DNA of 64,000 nt from positions 45,060 through 109,059 of the forward strand of contig CAYNZH010000002.1 in NCBI GenBank assembly GCA_964401685.1, written 5' to 3'. Within the stretch, counting starts at the first letter, position 1. Each line of letters opens with the position of its first letter. Both the position numbers and the translations under genes were made by a program. Under the pieces are notes generated by a model. That model worked only from the letters and a program-made list of their open reading frames with translations, ran no database searches and had not been told where the DNA came from. This DNA comes from DASRQK01 sp964401685 (lineage in GTDB: Bacteria; Bacteroidota; Bacteroidia; Sphingobacteriales; Sphingobacteriaceae). Below, piece after piece: positions 1 through 9,206 of this stretch.

Positions 1-362
1 TCCTCCTCGGGCATGATATATTCCTCTATTTCCATTGCCTCCAAAACCGTTTTTTGCAAATCCGACACGACCCGACCTATGATTCGCCCGACCCTCAGAT
101 TTTTCAACAGCGCTGTGGTGAGAAGCGAGGCGCCTTCATCTTCTCCGATTGCAACAACTACGGCATCTGCATCTTTTAGTGGGAGCGAACGCATAGCATC
201 AACGTCAGTCGAATCCATGCAAACAGTATGCGTGATTTTCTCTTTCAGTTGCTCAACCCTTGCCATGGCATTGTCCACACCGATAACCTCATGACCTTGT
301 TCGGTCAATTGAATGGCTAGCGATCTGCCAAAATTTCCAAGTCCTAAAATAATGTATTTCAT
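1..362 (-). CDS. ktrA: KtrA/TrkA-type potassium uptake regulatory subunit (partial)
   Basis: Cytoplasmic RCK subunit that gates a Ktr/Trk potassium channel through nucleotide binding. Translating the minus strand from the ATG at 362 gives MKYIILGLGNFGRSLAIQL, a Rossmann GxGxxG motif, followed by an Asp at the end of strand beta-2 (VIGVD) typical of NAD(H)/ADP-binding RCK domains. The reading frame is open to the window edge, so about 120 residues are visible and the C-terminal TrkA_C part lies outside. It starts 15 bases after the stop of the KtrB-like gene, so the two are very probably one operon. Symbol by family; TrkA is an equally acceptable name. Confidence 0.9.
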   Translation of the reverse strand, partial: MKYIILGLGNFGRSLAIQLTEQGHEVIGVDNAMARVEQLKEKITHTVCMDSTDVDAMRSLPLKDADAVVVAIGEDEGASLLTTALLKNLRVGRIIGRVVSDLQKTVLEAMEIEEYIMPEE

Positions 363-377
363 ACAAGAGATTTTTGA

Positions 378-2123
378 TTAAAATAATACCTGCTCTTTGG
401 GATACGAGTAGCTTTTGTTTTTGAAATCTTTGACTAGGGCCACTAGAATTGTCAAAAGCCCGACCCTTCCTAGAAACATACTCAAGGTAATAATGATTTT
501 TCCTTCGTCATTGAGCAATGGAGTGGCACCCAGGCTCAGTCCGCAGGTCGCATAAGCAGAGATTGACTCGAAAACGATCGCTCTGAGACTTAGATGACCA
601 TTGGTCAGGGTGAGAAGAAAAATACACGTTCCTATTGCGATGAGGGATAGTACTATGATAGCAAATGCCTTGGTAATGGATTCATTTGACACCTTACGGT
701 GAAAAACCTCTACTTTGCCTTTACCTCTCGCAAGACTGTAAATGCTCAGCAGCGCAACACTAAAGGTCGTTGTTTTGATTCCACCACCTGTAGAGCCTGG
801 CGAGGCGCCTATCCACATCAGGATGAGGAAGCTCAGAAGTAGTGGCAATGAAAAGGCCTGCATTTCACCTAGGGCAAATCCTGTTGTACGTGCGCTATTG
901 CCCATAAATATTGATGCAATTAGTTTTCTGAAAAAACCTTGATGTTCTCCGAGCTGTCCGTTGTATTCGAATACTAAAACCATCCCCGTGGAAACTATAA
1001 TCAATATCCCCATAGTCCACGCCATCAAACGCGCATTGAAACTAAAAATCCACGGCTTTTTCTTTATTTTTTCTGCCCAGAAAAGATGTCGGAAACCACT
1101 GATGACACGAAATTTTAGATAGGTGTAAAGGTTGAAAAATATGGCAAATCCCATTCCTCCTACGAGAAATAAACAAGTCAAAATCAGCTGAATGCCATAA
1201 TTAAATTTGATGATGGGATTCTGCGCTCCACTGTCCAATATGCTGAATCCGGCATTGCAGAACGCTGAAACAGCATGAAATACCGCGACGAATAGTCGGT
1301 CGTTCTGGCTGCTAAACGTTTCTGCCGGCAATTGCGCATAGATAATTACGGCTCCGATTGCCTCGCAAATCAAAGTTAAAGAAATAATCTTGAGCAGTGT
1401 GTTGATCACGTTTCCGATCTTGTCCTGGCCAAGGATCTGTCCGTACATGAGCTGATTTTTATACGAAAATCCACCTGAGAAGAAATAGCCAAAAAATCCA
1501 GTGAAAGTCAGGATTCCCAACCCTCCGAGCTGAATGAGAATCAACAATATGACTTGGCCAAACCGGGTCAGCTCGCTAGATACGTCCAATACGGAGAGCC
1601 CGGTAATGCTCACCGCGCTTGTCGCCATAAATAACGCATCCACAAAAGAGAGCGAGATGTTGCGCGTACTGTTCGGCAACATAAACAAGAAAGCGCCCAA
1701 AACAATCAACAGCAGAAAGCTCAGCACAAAGAGTATGGTCGGATTGAAGTAGAGACTGTCAAAAAACAAGCTATTCTTAGAGATTTCGGTCAGCGTGAGG
1801 AGAAAAACCGCCAGATACATTAGATTGACTTCTCCGGAGATCAAGACGCCGAGTCCTAAGACCAAAACCCCAATATTGCTCCAGGACCTGGGGCTGATTT
1901 TGCCTTCCGCAAAAATTGAGCCCACAGTGAGCAGTGCGCAGGCAGAAAACAAAAGATAAAATACCCAGGCCACGGGATCAGCAAGGGAAAGATCAAAAAA
2001 GCGAAGCTGACTGTGACCCAGATGAAAAAGCAAAAGAAGCGATCCCAGCAAACTCAGGTACAGCTGGATCTGATCAAGCGCACGCCGTCTATACTTGAAA
2101 ATATATTTTATTAATCCCAACAT
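378..2123 (-). CDS. ktrB: KtrB/TrkH-family potassium transporter
   Basis: Integral membrane K+ translocating subunit of a Ktr/Trk system. The four pore-loop repeats are visible: TSAVSITGLS (about residues 168-177), FHAVSAFCNAGFS (282-294), SARTTGFALG (410-419) and ESISAYATCGLS (519-530), each with the selectivity-filter glycine. SPGSTGGGIK near 441-450 is also typical. At 581 residues it is longer than KtrB proteins of about 450; the excess is an N-terminal block of roughly 115 residues with several extra hydrophobic segments, so the family could be called TrkH-like. ktrA follows directly downstream. No kinase or osmosensor gene is adjacent. Confidence 0.93.
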   Translation of the reverse strand: MLGLIKYIFKYRRRALDQIQLYLSLLGSLLLLFHLGHSQLRFFDLSLADPVAWVFYLLFSACALLTVGSIFAEGKISPRSWSNIGVLVLGLGVLISGEVNLMYLAVFLLTLTEISKNSLFFDSLYFNPTILFVLSFLLLIVLGAFLFMLPNSTRNISLSFVDALFMATSAVSITGLSVLDVSSELTRFGQVILLILIQLGGLGILTFTGFFGYFFSGGFSYKNQLMYGQILGQDKIGNVINTLLKIISLTLICEAIGAVIIYAQLPAETFSSQNDRLFVAVFHAVSAFCNAGFSILDSGAQNPIIKFNYGIQLILTCLFLVGGMGFAIFFNLYTYLKFRVISGFRHLFWAEKIKKKPWIFSFNARLMAWTMGILIIVSTGMVLVFEYNGQLGEHQGFFRKLIASIFMGNSARTTGFALGEMQAFSLPLLLSFLILMWIGASPGSTGGGIKTTTFSVALLSIYSLARGKGKVEVFHRKVSNESITKAFAIIVLSLIAIGTCIFLLTLTNGHLSLRAIVFESISAYATCGLSLGATPLLNDEGKIIITLSMFLGRVGLLTILVALVKDFKNKSYSYPKEQVLF

Positions 2124-2163
2124 ATTCTCAGTCTACGACTTTTTCAATTTTATTGTTTTTGGC

Positions 2164-3216
2164 CTATCTGGCTATTAATGCGATCTCAAACAGTTTACTC
2201 CAATTTTTACCTGTAACAAAGAGTCTTTCTTGTGCCCGGTCATATGCTATTCCGTTCAATTCGTGATCGTAGGGCAAATTTTGCGCTTCTGGGAATAGGC
2301 CGATCAAGTTGATCTCGCCCTCGACCGCACCGGTTTTTGGATCGATGATCACAATTATATTTTCCTGATATACATTGGCATAAATCTTCCCGTCTATATA
2401 TTCCAACTCATTGAGCTCGGACCGAGGGCCGCGGTGATCAAACACCTCCTTGATCTCAGTCTCCTCAAACGTGTCCTTATTCAGGAAATATAGTCTATTA
2501 GATCCGTCCGAAACGATGAGTTGGGTGCCGTCAAAACAAATTCCCCAGCCCTCCTTGAAACTACCGTAACTGAATTCGCCTATTTTCCCCAGGGTGGCTC
2601 GATCATAGACAAAAGCCTTGTTTTCCATCCAGGTCAGTTGAATGACCCTGTCGTCGACTATGGTCAGCCCTTCACCGAAATACTCGTTTCCCAGGGAGAC
2701 CTTCTTGATGATTTCGCCGGTGTTGAGATCGACTTGTCGTATTGAGGAGCGTCCATCGTACTGCCCAGTACTCTCGAAAAGAACCCCATTGTGATATTCC
2801 AACCCCTGGGTAAAGGCTGTGTTATCATGTGGATATTCGCGAACAACATTAAAACCGAACTTTTTCGCCGGCGGAGGGGTAAATTTTATCTGACTGGTCT
2901 TAACAGTTTCCCGGCCCTCGTGAAATGCTGTAATTTTCAGCGATTTGTTTCCAAATGACCAGTTTTCAGTGGAGAGGTCCAAGGAGTCGGTCCCTGAAAT
3001 AGTGGTCAGATGCTCACCATCGAGGCTGTAATTTACCGAATCTATTGAGTCTTCGTTTCCCCCAAAGTCGAGTTTTATGGTCAAAGGTCTGCCTGAATGA
3101 ACAGTTGTCCCACTTTTGGGATAGGCTATTTCTATCCGAGATGCTTTTTGCGTACCATCACAGGACAGGTTAACTGACATCCAGACCGCAACTATAATTA
3201 TGGAAATTCTCCTCAT
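2164..3216 (-). CDS. Glutaminyl-peptide cyclotransferase (glutamine cyclotransferase), probable lipoprotein
   Basis: Predicted to convert N-terminal glutamine of peptides to pyroglutamate in the periplasm or at the outer membrane. The C-terminal two thirds match the beta-propeller glutamine cyclotransferase family: FTQGLEYHNGVLFESTGQYD, FGEGLTIV, QLTWMENKAFVYD, WGICFDG, LNELEYIDGKIYANVYQ and NGIAYD are all visible. The N-terminus is hydrophobic and ends in NLSC, a loose lipobox, followed by an Ig-like segment of about 90 residues. I start the gene at the ATG at 3216. A longer reading from a TTG at 3225 is unlikely because that TTG is the end of a perfect promoter -7 box. Confidence 0.88.
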   Translation of the reverse strand: MRRISIIIVAVWMSVNLSCDGTQKASRIEIAYPKSGTTVHSGRPLTIKLDFGGNEDSIDSVNYSLDGEHLTTISGTDSLDLSTENWSFGNKSLKITAFHEGRETVKTSQIKFTPPPAKKFGFNVVREYPHDNTAFTQGLEYHNGVLFESTGQYDGRSSIRQVDLNTGEIIKKVSLGNEYFGEGLTIVDDRVIQLTWMENKAFVYDRATLGKIGEFSYGSFKEGWGICFDGTQLIVSDGSNRLYFLNKDTFEETEIKEVFDHRGPRSELNELEYIDGKIYANVYQENIIVIIDPKTGAVEGEINLIGLFPEAQNLPYDHELNGIAYDRAQERLFVTGKNWSKLFEIALIAR

Positions 3217-3222
3217 GGTATA

Positions 3223-3230
3223 CAAACTTA
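3223..3230 (-). promoter_or_regulatory. Bacteroidota -7 element upstream of the cyclotransferase gene
   Basis: On the minus strand this reads TAAGTTTG, a perfect match to TAnnTTTG. It ends 6 bases before the ATG at 3216, so the mRNA would have almost no leader. I see no clear -33 element. Confidence 0.55.
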
Positions 3231-3263
3231 ATTAACTTTTCTAAAAACTCAATGGGTTTAAGT

Positions 3264-3629
3264 TTAATCTGGCCAAAAAGCATCCATGATAAGTGATATT
3301 TCTGGCTTTTTGGACTCCTTTTCCCAGTTGACCGCAACAATGTCAAAGCGAATTTCCGAATAGTTTTTGTAATATGCTAGAAAAGCCGATGCAGCACGCG
3401 CTAACGTAGACCGTTTTGAGTGATTTACGGCTTCTGAAGGGCATCCATATTCGAGGCTGCGCCGGGTTTTTACTTCAACAAAAACTAAAACTCCATCCTT
3501 TTCAGCGATAAAATCCACTTCCAGACGCTTGTATTTCCAGTTTCTAAACAATATCTTATAATTGTTTCTCGATAAAAATGCAGCCGCATAATCCTCACCC
3601 TGTCTGCCCGTCTCCAAATGCTTGGCCAT
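3264..3629 (-). CDS. YraN family (UPF0102) endonuclease-like protein
   Basis: A 121-residue protein of the YraN/UPF0102 family, which has a restriction-endonuclease-like fold but no settled role. Family hallmarks are visible: an N-terminal GRQGEDYAAAFL helix, then LEVDFIAEKDGVLVFVEVKTR containing the D...E.K nuclease-like triad, and SKRSTLARAASAFL. Length is normal for the family. The start lies 10 bases after the stop of dnaG on the same strand, so the two probably share a transcript. The downstream cyclotransferase gene has its own promoter. Confidence 0.9.
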   Translation of the reverse strand: MAKHLETGRQGEDYAAAFLSRNNYKILFRNWKYKRLEVDFIAEKDGVLVFVEVKTRRSLEYGCPSEAVNHSKRSTLARAASAFLAYYKNYSEIRFDIVAVNWEKESKKPEISLIMDAFWPD

Positions 3630-3639
3630 TTCCCTGTCC

Positions 3640-5295
3640 TTATTTCAATACGATAGTTCCTAGTTTTTCTGCAAGGATCTTGAGACTTTCCTGCAATTTT
3701 TGATATTCAGTGATCAGAATTTCGATGTCCTGATCGTTTTTTTCGTTTTTTATCTGCTCTCTTACACCTGAGATCTTTTGTTCTAAATGCCTTTTCTGCA
3801 TTCTGTAGACCGTTGTGTACACGAGTTCCTTCAGATGATCCCTTTCCTCTGAAACATGGATGTTTCTTTTATCATCTTGCCATTTAGGGCTCAAGGTGTA
3901 CTTTGAGGACAATAAGGAAATGGCAAGACCGGCAATTTCAGGGTTTAAGTGAGAAGTAAAAACCCTATCCTCTGGCAATTTTTGCTGGTCGATATATCCT
4001 TGGTAAATCGCTAAGATTGCGGCTGCCGTCGTATCCTCAATCGGGATTCCTTTGATGGAATTGATCAATAAAGGGGCGACAGGCAACCCTGAATCATCGT
4101 CCCAATCGGCAATGACCTGCCCGTAGGTGAGTAATACACGCACAAACTCCCGTTCCTGTAGCGTTTTTGTGTCTATTTTCTCGGGTAATGGCTGAGGATC
4201 AAAAGGGGTTTCTTCAGGAGATTCGGTTCTCGTCAAAGAAGTTGGCCTGCCTGATACTGGATCCTGGTCACCACTGCGCGCTAACTTCTGCCGTTCCTTA
4301 ATCCTCATTTTATTCAATTCGGAGAGCAACACCCTTTCCTCTATGTCTAGAAGTTGACTGCATTCCCGAATGAAAACTGAAACTTTGATCTCGTCGGGAA
4401 TCAATGCAATGCTTTCTACAACCTCTCGAATGGTCTCTGCTCTCTTTATGGGATCGTTTTTGGCCTCTGCCAGCAGGACCCGAGTCTTGAAAAAGACGAA
4501 ATCTTCCTCTTTATCCTCCAGGTAACGTTGCATGGCTGTTGATCCATTCTTTCTTATATACGAATCCGGATCCTCACCATCTTCAAAGAGTAATACTTTG
4601 ACGTTCAATCCCTCTTTCAGTAAGAGGTCTGTTCCCCGGAGCGCCGCTTTGATACCCGCCGAATCTCCGTCATAAAGTATAGTGACATTTTTGGTAAATC
4701 TGGAGATCAAACGAATCTGGCCCGAAGTCAATGCGGTCCCCGAAGACGAAACTACGTTTTCAATGCCGGCCTGATGCATTGCGATCACATCTGCATAGCC
4801 CTCAACCAAATAGCACTTATCAGCNNNNNNNNNNNNNNNNNNNNNNNNNNNNNNNNNNNNNNNNNNNNNNNNNNNNNNNNNNNNNNNNNNNNNNNNNNNN
4901 NNNNNNNNNNNNNNNNNNNNNNNNAAGTATTGTCCCGCCCAGTTAGTCACGATCAGCAAGCTCTCCCGGTGGTCTTTCACCAATAGTTGTTCTTCAGTCT
5001 GTTCGCTCTCCTGGATTTCGATGTGATACTTCTTGGCTAGAAATCGAATCGCTTCGGGATAATTGTACTTCTCATGCTCCATGATGAAGCGAATAGCGTC
5101 TCCCCCTGCGCCACAGCCAAAACACTTGTAGATACCTTTGCTTACAGACACATGAAAAGAAGGTGTTTTTTCATTATGGAAAGGACATAACCCGGTCAAA
5201 GATGTGCCCCTTTTCTTCAGATCCACAAACTCCCCAACCACCTCCTCAATATGAGCAGCGTCCAGCACCTTATCTATGGTCTCCTGCTTTATCAA
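3640..5295 (-). CDS. dnaG: DNA primase (contains a sequence gap)
   Basis: Makes RNA primers for replication. The N-terminal CHC2 zinc-binding domain is intact (CPFHNEKTPSF, then KCFGCGAGGDAI, about residues 38-65). The TOPRIM core is visible after the gap as VEGYADVIAMHQAGI, SSSGTALT and LYDGDSAGIKAA, followed by a helicase-interaction C-terminus. An N run at 4825-4924 removes the region between TNWAGQY and ADKCYL. Compared with E. coli DnaG about 130 residues should lie there, against 34 unknown residues here, so the true gap is larger than drawn. Translation starts at a TTG (TTG ATA AAG) giving MIKQETIDKVLDAA, which matches the conserved primase N-terminus. Confidence 0.95.
   Translation of the reverse strand: MIKQETIDKVLDAAHIEEVVGEFVDLKKRGTSLTGLCPFHNEKTPSFHVSVSKGIYKCFGCGAGGDAIRFIMEHEKYNYPEAIRFLAKKYHIEIQESEQTEEQLLVKDHRESLLIVTNWAGQYXXXXXXXXXXXXXXXXXXXXXXXXXXXXXXXXXXADKCYLVEGYADVIAMHQAGIENVVSSSGTALTSGQIRLISRFTKNVTILYDGDSAGIKAALRGTDLLLKEGLNVKVLLFEDGEDPDSYIRKNGSTAMQRYLEDKEEDFVFFKTRVLLAEAKNDPIKRAETIREVVESIALIPDEIKVSVFIRECSQLLDIEERVLLSELNKMRIKERQKLARSGDQDPVSGRPTSLTRTESPEETPFDPQPLPEKIDTKTLQEREFVRVLLTYGQVIADWDDDSGLPVAPLLINSIKGIPIEDTTAAAILAIYQGYIDQQKLPEDRVFTSHLNPEIAGLAISLLSSKYTLSPKWQDDKRNIHVSEERDHLKELVYTTVYRMQKRHLEQKISGVREQIKNEKNDQDIEILITEYQKLQESLKILAEKLGTIVLK
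4825..4924. other. Assembly gap of 100 N inside dnaG
   Basis: Exactly 100 N. The homology-based deficit in dnaG is near 390 bases, so the length is a placeholder and not a measurement. Confidence 0.98.
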
Positions 5296-5331
5296 ATTTC
5301 TATTTTGGCTTGATTTGTCTACAAAGTTAAT

Positions 5332-5339
5332 AAAATTAT
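5332..5339 (-). promoter_or_regulatory. -7 element upstream of dnaG
   Basis: Minus-strand TAACTTTG, a perfect TAnnTTTG match, ending 36 bases before the TTG start of dnaG and just after the trmB stop at 5344. It would drive dnaG-yraN separately from the purD-trmB operon. Confidence 0.45.
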
Positions 5340-5343
5340 ATCA

Positions 5344-5994
5344 TTAGGCAAAATTCCAGCGGACATAATTAATGTTCTTCTTTATGTCTAAGTACTTTTT
5401 TTCGTAATACGTTTTGATCGAAAGCGTGTCGTCCAGACCTGGCCAGTTATAAAGATCAGCTGTCTTTGCCCCAATATCTGCCTGCATGGAACTCAGCACC
5501 TCCAACGTGTACGCGAAAAGACCATCATCATCCGTTTTAAGATGAAGCGTGCCGTTTTTTACCAATAAGTTGCGGAATTTTTGTTGAAAGGTCGGATTGG
5601 TAAGCCTTTTCTTTTCCCGGCTCAGCTGGGGTTGAGGATCCGGGAAAGTAATCCAAATTTCTGAGATCTCAGCGTTTTCAAAATAATCCTGTATCCATTC
5701 GATTTTCGTCCGAAGGAAGGCCACATTAGAAATTCCTTGGTCCAGTGCCTGTTTGGCCCCAGTCCAAATACGATTTCCCTTATAGTCAACCCCAATAAAA
5801 TTGCGATCAGGGAATTTTTTCGCCAGGTTGACTGTGTACTCCCCCTTTCCACAGGCGAGTTCGAGAACGATTGGGTTTTGATTTTTGAAATGTTCCTCTG
5901 CCCACTTTCCCTTGAGTGGCTTGCCTTCGTCAAGCTGAAATACATGAGGAAAAGTCGATATTTCCGCGAATTTCCTTAATTTATCCTTTCCCAT
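5344..5994 (-). CDS. trmB: tRNA (guanine-N7-)-methyltransferase
   Basis: Cytoplasmic SAM-dependent enzyme that makes m7G46 in tRNA variable loops. The 216 residues include the SAM motif VLELACGKGEYTVNLA, the acidic FIGVDYKGNRIW and the family signature ITFPDPQPQLSREKKRLTNP. The last is a Bacteroidota-like variant of FPDPWPKxRHxKRR, with the basic His-Lys stretch shortened. TYYEKKYL near the C-terminus is also conserved. The ATG at 5994 lies 6 bases after the stop of the S15 peptidase gene, so it is probably the last gene of a purD-peptidase-trmB operon. Confidence 0.95.
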   Translation of the reverse strand: MGKDKLRKFAEISTFPHVFQLDEGKPLKGKWAEEHFKNQNPIVLELACGKGEYTVNLAKKFPDRNFIGVDYKGNRIWTGAKQALDQGISNVAFLRTKIEWIQDYFENAEISEIWITFPDPQPQLSREKKRLTNPTFQQKFRNLLVKNGTLHLKTDDDGLFAYTLEVLSSMQADIGAKTADLYNWPGLDDTLSIKTYYEKKYLDIKKNINYVRWNFA

Positions 5995-6000
5995 TTAAAT

Positions 6001-7860
6001 TTAATCTTGACTTAGCGTTTGCTGTAGGGATTGGAGGCCGCCTACGACGGGAAGCATCAGGCTTGTTCCGTCCAAATCGACTTCCAACTCGGTGCCAGGA
6101 CTTGGTAATAGTGTAAATTCCCGGTCACTGGAGAAGATCATCAATCCAATCTGCTTGCCTTTCGGAATGATTTGGTCATCCGGCTGCAAATCAAAACTCA
6201 GCGTATAAAATTGGCCAGGCGTCAAAGGTTCGCTATCCCAAAGTGAACTATGGTTTTGCGGATCGGCCCATCCCCGCGTGATAATATTGTCCGTAATCCG
6301 GCTATTGCGGCCTTCCCTCCAGGGCAAGGCAACTAACCACACCGATAAATTTGCCGCACTTTTGCTGCTTGCAAGTTTGATTGTGAGTTTTGGTGTTCCA
6401 GAAATGTGAAGATCTTCCGTCAACGGCGCTGACACGTAAAGCAAACGATGATTGGTCTCTTCAGCCTGGGCGAGTGCGCTGCCCGAGAAAGAGTAATTGT
6501 CAACCAAAGTTTCTGTACCCTGGACGTCAGATTTTTCGAGGACCAAGCCGCCCTGTTGGGGAGCTCCTTTTCTGAGGAAAAGTCTCACCTGCTCGGCTTC
6601 GGGGTGTGGGTAGTCAGCGTAGGCTGTTGGTTGATCTTGCTTGTCGTTTTCCCGGACAATCCATGCTTTCGCATCAGATTCTACACCATTCTCTACCTCA
6701 AATAGGTATCTGGTAAACCACCGGTTCATCATTTTCACCGGCGGAGGTCCTCCATGGCCACCCTGATGATAAAAAATCTGAGCTGAGATTCCCTTGTTCT
6801 TTACCGCTTCGTAAATCCGGAGGCTGTGTTCCGGCATGACGTTCCAGTCATTGAAAGCGTGAGCCATCAATAGCGCTGCCTGGAAGTTGTCCAATTGGAG
6901 CAAATAATCCCGACTTGCCCAAAACTCGTTGTAATCTCCCGTCTGCCGGTCCATCCCTTCAGCCATCTCCGTATCGCGTATGCGCGCATTGTTAGAGGCC
7001 CTGTGTTGTTCAGCACCGCTATGTATAAAGTCGTAGAGAACATCGATATCTTCGCCCAAATAGCCTCCAGGGCTACGTACTAGGCCGTTCGATCTATAAT
7101 AGTGGTAGTAGGACGTATTGGGTGCGACAGGTATTATTGCTTTCAACGCAGGTACGCCCGTAGTAGCAGCCGCAATCGGCAAGGTCCCGTTATAGGAGGT
7201 GCCAGTCATGCCGACATTTCCGTTGGACCAGAACGCACTTATTTTTTCTGTGCCGTCTGGCGTCGTGTACCCATTGTCCTTGCCTGATAACCACTCGATC
7301 ACCGCTTTTGGTGCTAAGCTCTCGTTTTTTCCCCCTACCGTGGGAGCTCCTTGAGAAAGGCCAGTACCCGGAGAACTCGAATGAACTACGATAAAGCCAC
7401 GGGGCACCCACTCCTTTATTAGAGAATTTGAAATGATTGGACGTTCTCCTCTCCGCGTAACTTCTGGATGTACTCGCCCCTGAGCAGGCTTCTCCCCTAA
7501 TTCATGTTTGACATCCCACATTACTCCTGCTGCCAAAGACGCCGTGCCAGCATAGTAGGGACTGGTTTCATAAATGACTGGCAGTTTAAGAGTTCCATTT
7601 TCGGTTTGGGCTGGGCGGGTTACAGATACATGCATCCGATCAGGTTTTCCGTCGGCGTCCGTATCAAACTCTGTTTCAACCCACAGATCATGCCTGATCC
7701 AATTTTCTGGATTGGAAAAGGCGTCAACAATTTGCGCTTCGCCATTTTCTATCCTCGGTTTGGCGTCCTGATTGCTTTGCCATGCAAAAGCGTGACCCAC
7801 TGTGAACAACACAAATGCAATCATCCCTGTAAAATGTAGGACCCGTGTCTTCGTTTTCAT
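6001..7860 (-). CDS. Xaa-Pro dipeptidyl-peptidase / CocE-NonD family hydrolase, exported
   Basis: Alpha/beta-hydrolase of the S15/CocE group, 619 residues, predicted periplasmic or secreted. Residues 1-26 form a signal peptide ending in HAFA. The nucleophile elbow is GMTGTSYNGTLP with Ser222. Likely catalytic Asp lies in AHAFNDWNV and His in HQGGHGGPP. The C-terminal 200 residues form the jelly-roll domain of X-Pro peptidases (LHISGTPKLTIKLASS, GQFYTLSFDLQPDDQIIPKG). Substrate cannot be read from sequence: X-Pro peptidase and ester or amide hydrolase activities both occur in the family. It lies between purD (11 bases upstream) and trmB. Confidence 0.87.
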   Translation of the reverse strand: MKTKTRVLHFTGMIAFVLFTVGHAFAWQSNQDAKPRIENGEAQIVDAFSNPENWIRHDLWVETEFDTDADGKPDRMHVSVTRPAQTENGTLKLPVIYETSPYYAGTASLAAGVMWDVKHELGEKPAQGRVHPEVTRRGERPIISNSLIKEWVPRGFIVVHSSSPGTGLSQGAPTVGGKNESLAPKAVIEWLSGKDNGYTTPDGTEKISAFWSNGNVGMTGTSYNGTLPIAAATTGVPALKAIIPVAPNTSYYHYYRSNGLVRSPGGYLGEDIDVLYDFIHSGAEQHRASNNARIRDTEMAEGMDRQTGDYNEFWASRDYLLQLDNFQAALLMAHAFNDWNVMPEHSLRIYEAVKNKGISAQIFYHQGGHGGPPPVKMMNRWFTRYLFEVENGVESDAKAWIVRENDKQDQPTAYADYPHPEAEQVRLFLRKGAPQQGGLVLEKSDVQGTETLVDNYSFSGSALAQAEETNHRLLYVSAPLTEDLHISGTPKLTIKLASSKSAANLSVWLVALPWREGRNSRITDNIITRGWADPQNHSSLWDSEPLTPGQFYTLSFDLQPDDQIIPKGKQIGLMIFSSDREFTLLPSPGTELEVDLDGTSLMLPVVGGLQSLQQTLSQD

Positions 7861-7871
7861 AATTTCAATTA

Positions 7872-9146
7872 TTAAATAAGATCAAAACCTATATCCCGTC
7901 GAAAGTTCTTGCCTTCGTAATAAATGCGACCTGCATCCGCAGTGGCCTGTTGCACAGCGTCGAAGATCGTATCCTCAACTGCGGTAACACCCAATACGCG
8001 TCCCCCCGCAGTGACCGTCTCTTCGCCTCTCTGCTTGGTGCCGGCATGAAATACCAAGGATTTCCGGACACTTTCCAGATTGCTGATGCTTTTTCCGCTT
8101 TCAAATCCGCCTGGATAACCGCCCGAAACGAGGACGACAGTCGCAGCGGTTTTTGGCGACACGGTGAAGTGTCTTTGATCCAGATTTCCCTCGGCTACTC
8201 CCAGCAACAAGTCGACCAAATCACTCTCGATTCTTGGAAGGACGCTTTGAGTTTCAGGGTCTCCCATGCGCACATTATATTCTATCAGATAGGGATCCCC
8301 TTCCACGTTCATCAACCCGATGAAAATAAATCCCTTATAGGGAATGCCGTCTTTTTTGAGTCCGTCGATCGTGGGTTTTATGATTCTATTTTCCACTTTT
8401 TGAAGAAAGGCATCATCTGCGAATGCGACAGGAGAAATCGAACCCATTCCACCCGTGTTTAGTCCCGTGTCCCCTTCGCCGATACGCTTGTAGTCCTTGG
8501 CCGCTGGCAAAACCTTATAGTTCTCGCCATCTGTCAACACAAAAACAGACAACTCAATTCCTTGCAGAAAACGCTCAACCACTACTTTTTCACTCGCCGC
8601 TCCAAATTTCTTTTCAGAAATCATAGAGCTAAGTTCGCTTTGCGCTTCGGTAATTGTTTCGCATATTACCACTCCTTTTCCTGCTGCCAGCCCATCGGCC
8701 TTTAGCACAATCGGTGTGGGGTGAGTTTCCAGGTACGCCAAACCCTCATCCAGGTTGTTACTATCAAAGGTTCGCGAAGTTGCCGTCGGGATACCGTGGC
8801 GGGTCATAAAAGCTTTGGAGAAATCCTTGCTTCCCTCCAGTTGAGCGGCAATCTGCTGAGGCCCAATGACTGGCACTGCGTTTACCTTAGGGTGTGCGAG
8901 AAAGAAGTCATGTATGCCACGAACCAAGGGTTCCTCCGGGCCGACTAGAACCAACTGAATGTGGTTGCCAGCCACGAACTCTGCAAGACTTTCAAAATCA
9001 TTGACTTGAATAGGCACATTGGTTCCAAACGACGCAGTTCCCGCATTTCCCGGCGCAACAAATAAGTTTGTTAACAAGGGGCTTTGACTTATTTTCCAAG
9101 CGAAAGCACATTCCCTTCCACCCGAACCAAGAATTAATATATTCAT
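7872..9146 (-). CDS. purD: Phosphoribosylamine--glycine ligase
   Basis: Second enzyme of de novo purine synthesis: ATP-dependent joining of glycine to phosphoribosylamine. The 424 residues show the N-terminal LILGSGGRECAFAWK (the usual GGREHA with His changed to Cys), VVGPEEPL-like VLVGPEEPLV, the ATP-grasp segment VLKADGLAAGKGVV, GGMGSISPV, and the metal site LIEYNVRMGDPETQ. The C-terminal domain GGRVLGVTAVEDTI is intact. The ATG is preceded by a perfect -7 box ending 4 bases upstream, so the mRNA is probably leaderless. It appears to head an operon with the S15 peptidase and trmB. Confidence 0.97.
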   Translation of the reverse strand: MNILILGSGGRECAFAWKISQSPLLTNLFVAPGNAGTASFGTNVPIQVNDFESLAEFVAGNHIQLVLVGPEEPLVRGIHDFFLAHPKVNAVPVIGPQQIAAQLEGSKDFSKAFMTRHGIPTATSRTFDSNNLDEGLAYLETHPTPIVLKADGLAAGKGVVICETITEAQSELSSMISEKKFGAASEKVVVERFLQGIELSVFVLTDGENYKVLPAAKDYKRIGEGDTGLNTGGMGSISPVAFADDAFLQKVENRIIKPTIDGLKKDGIPYKGFIFIGLMNVEGDPYLIEYNVRMGDPETQSVLPRIESDLVDLLLGVAEGNLDQRHFTVSPKTAATVVLVSGGYPGGFESGKSISNLESVRKSLVFHAGTKQRGEETVTAGGRVLGVTAVEDTIFDAVQQATADAGRIYYEGKNFRRDIGFDLI

Positions 9147-9150
9147 AAGA

Positions 9151-9158
9151 CAAAGATA
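9151..9158 (-). promoter_or_regulatory. -7 element of purD, leaderless spacing
   Basis: Minus-strand TATCTTTG, then TCTT, then the purD ATG. With the usual distance from -7 box to start site, transcription would begin at the A of the ATG. No clear -33 element. Confidence 0.65.
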
Positions 9159-9206
9159 ATTTTTACTAGGGAATTTCGTAACTTACCACCGAAAATATAT
9201 CATTTT

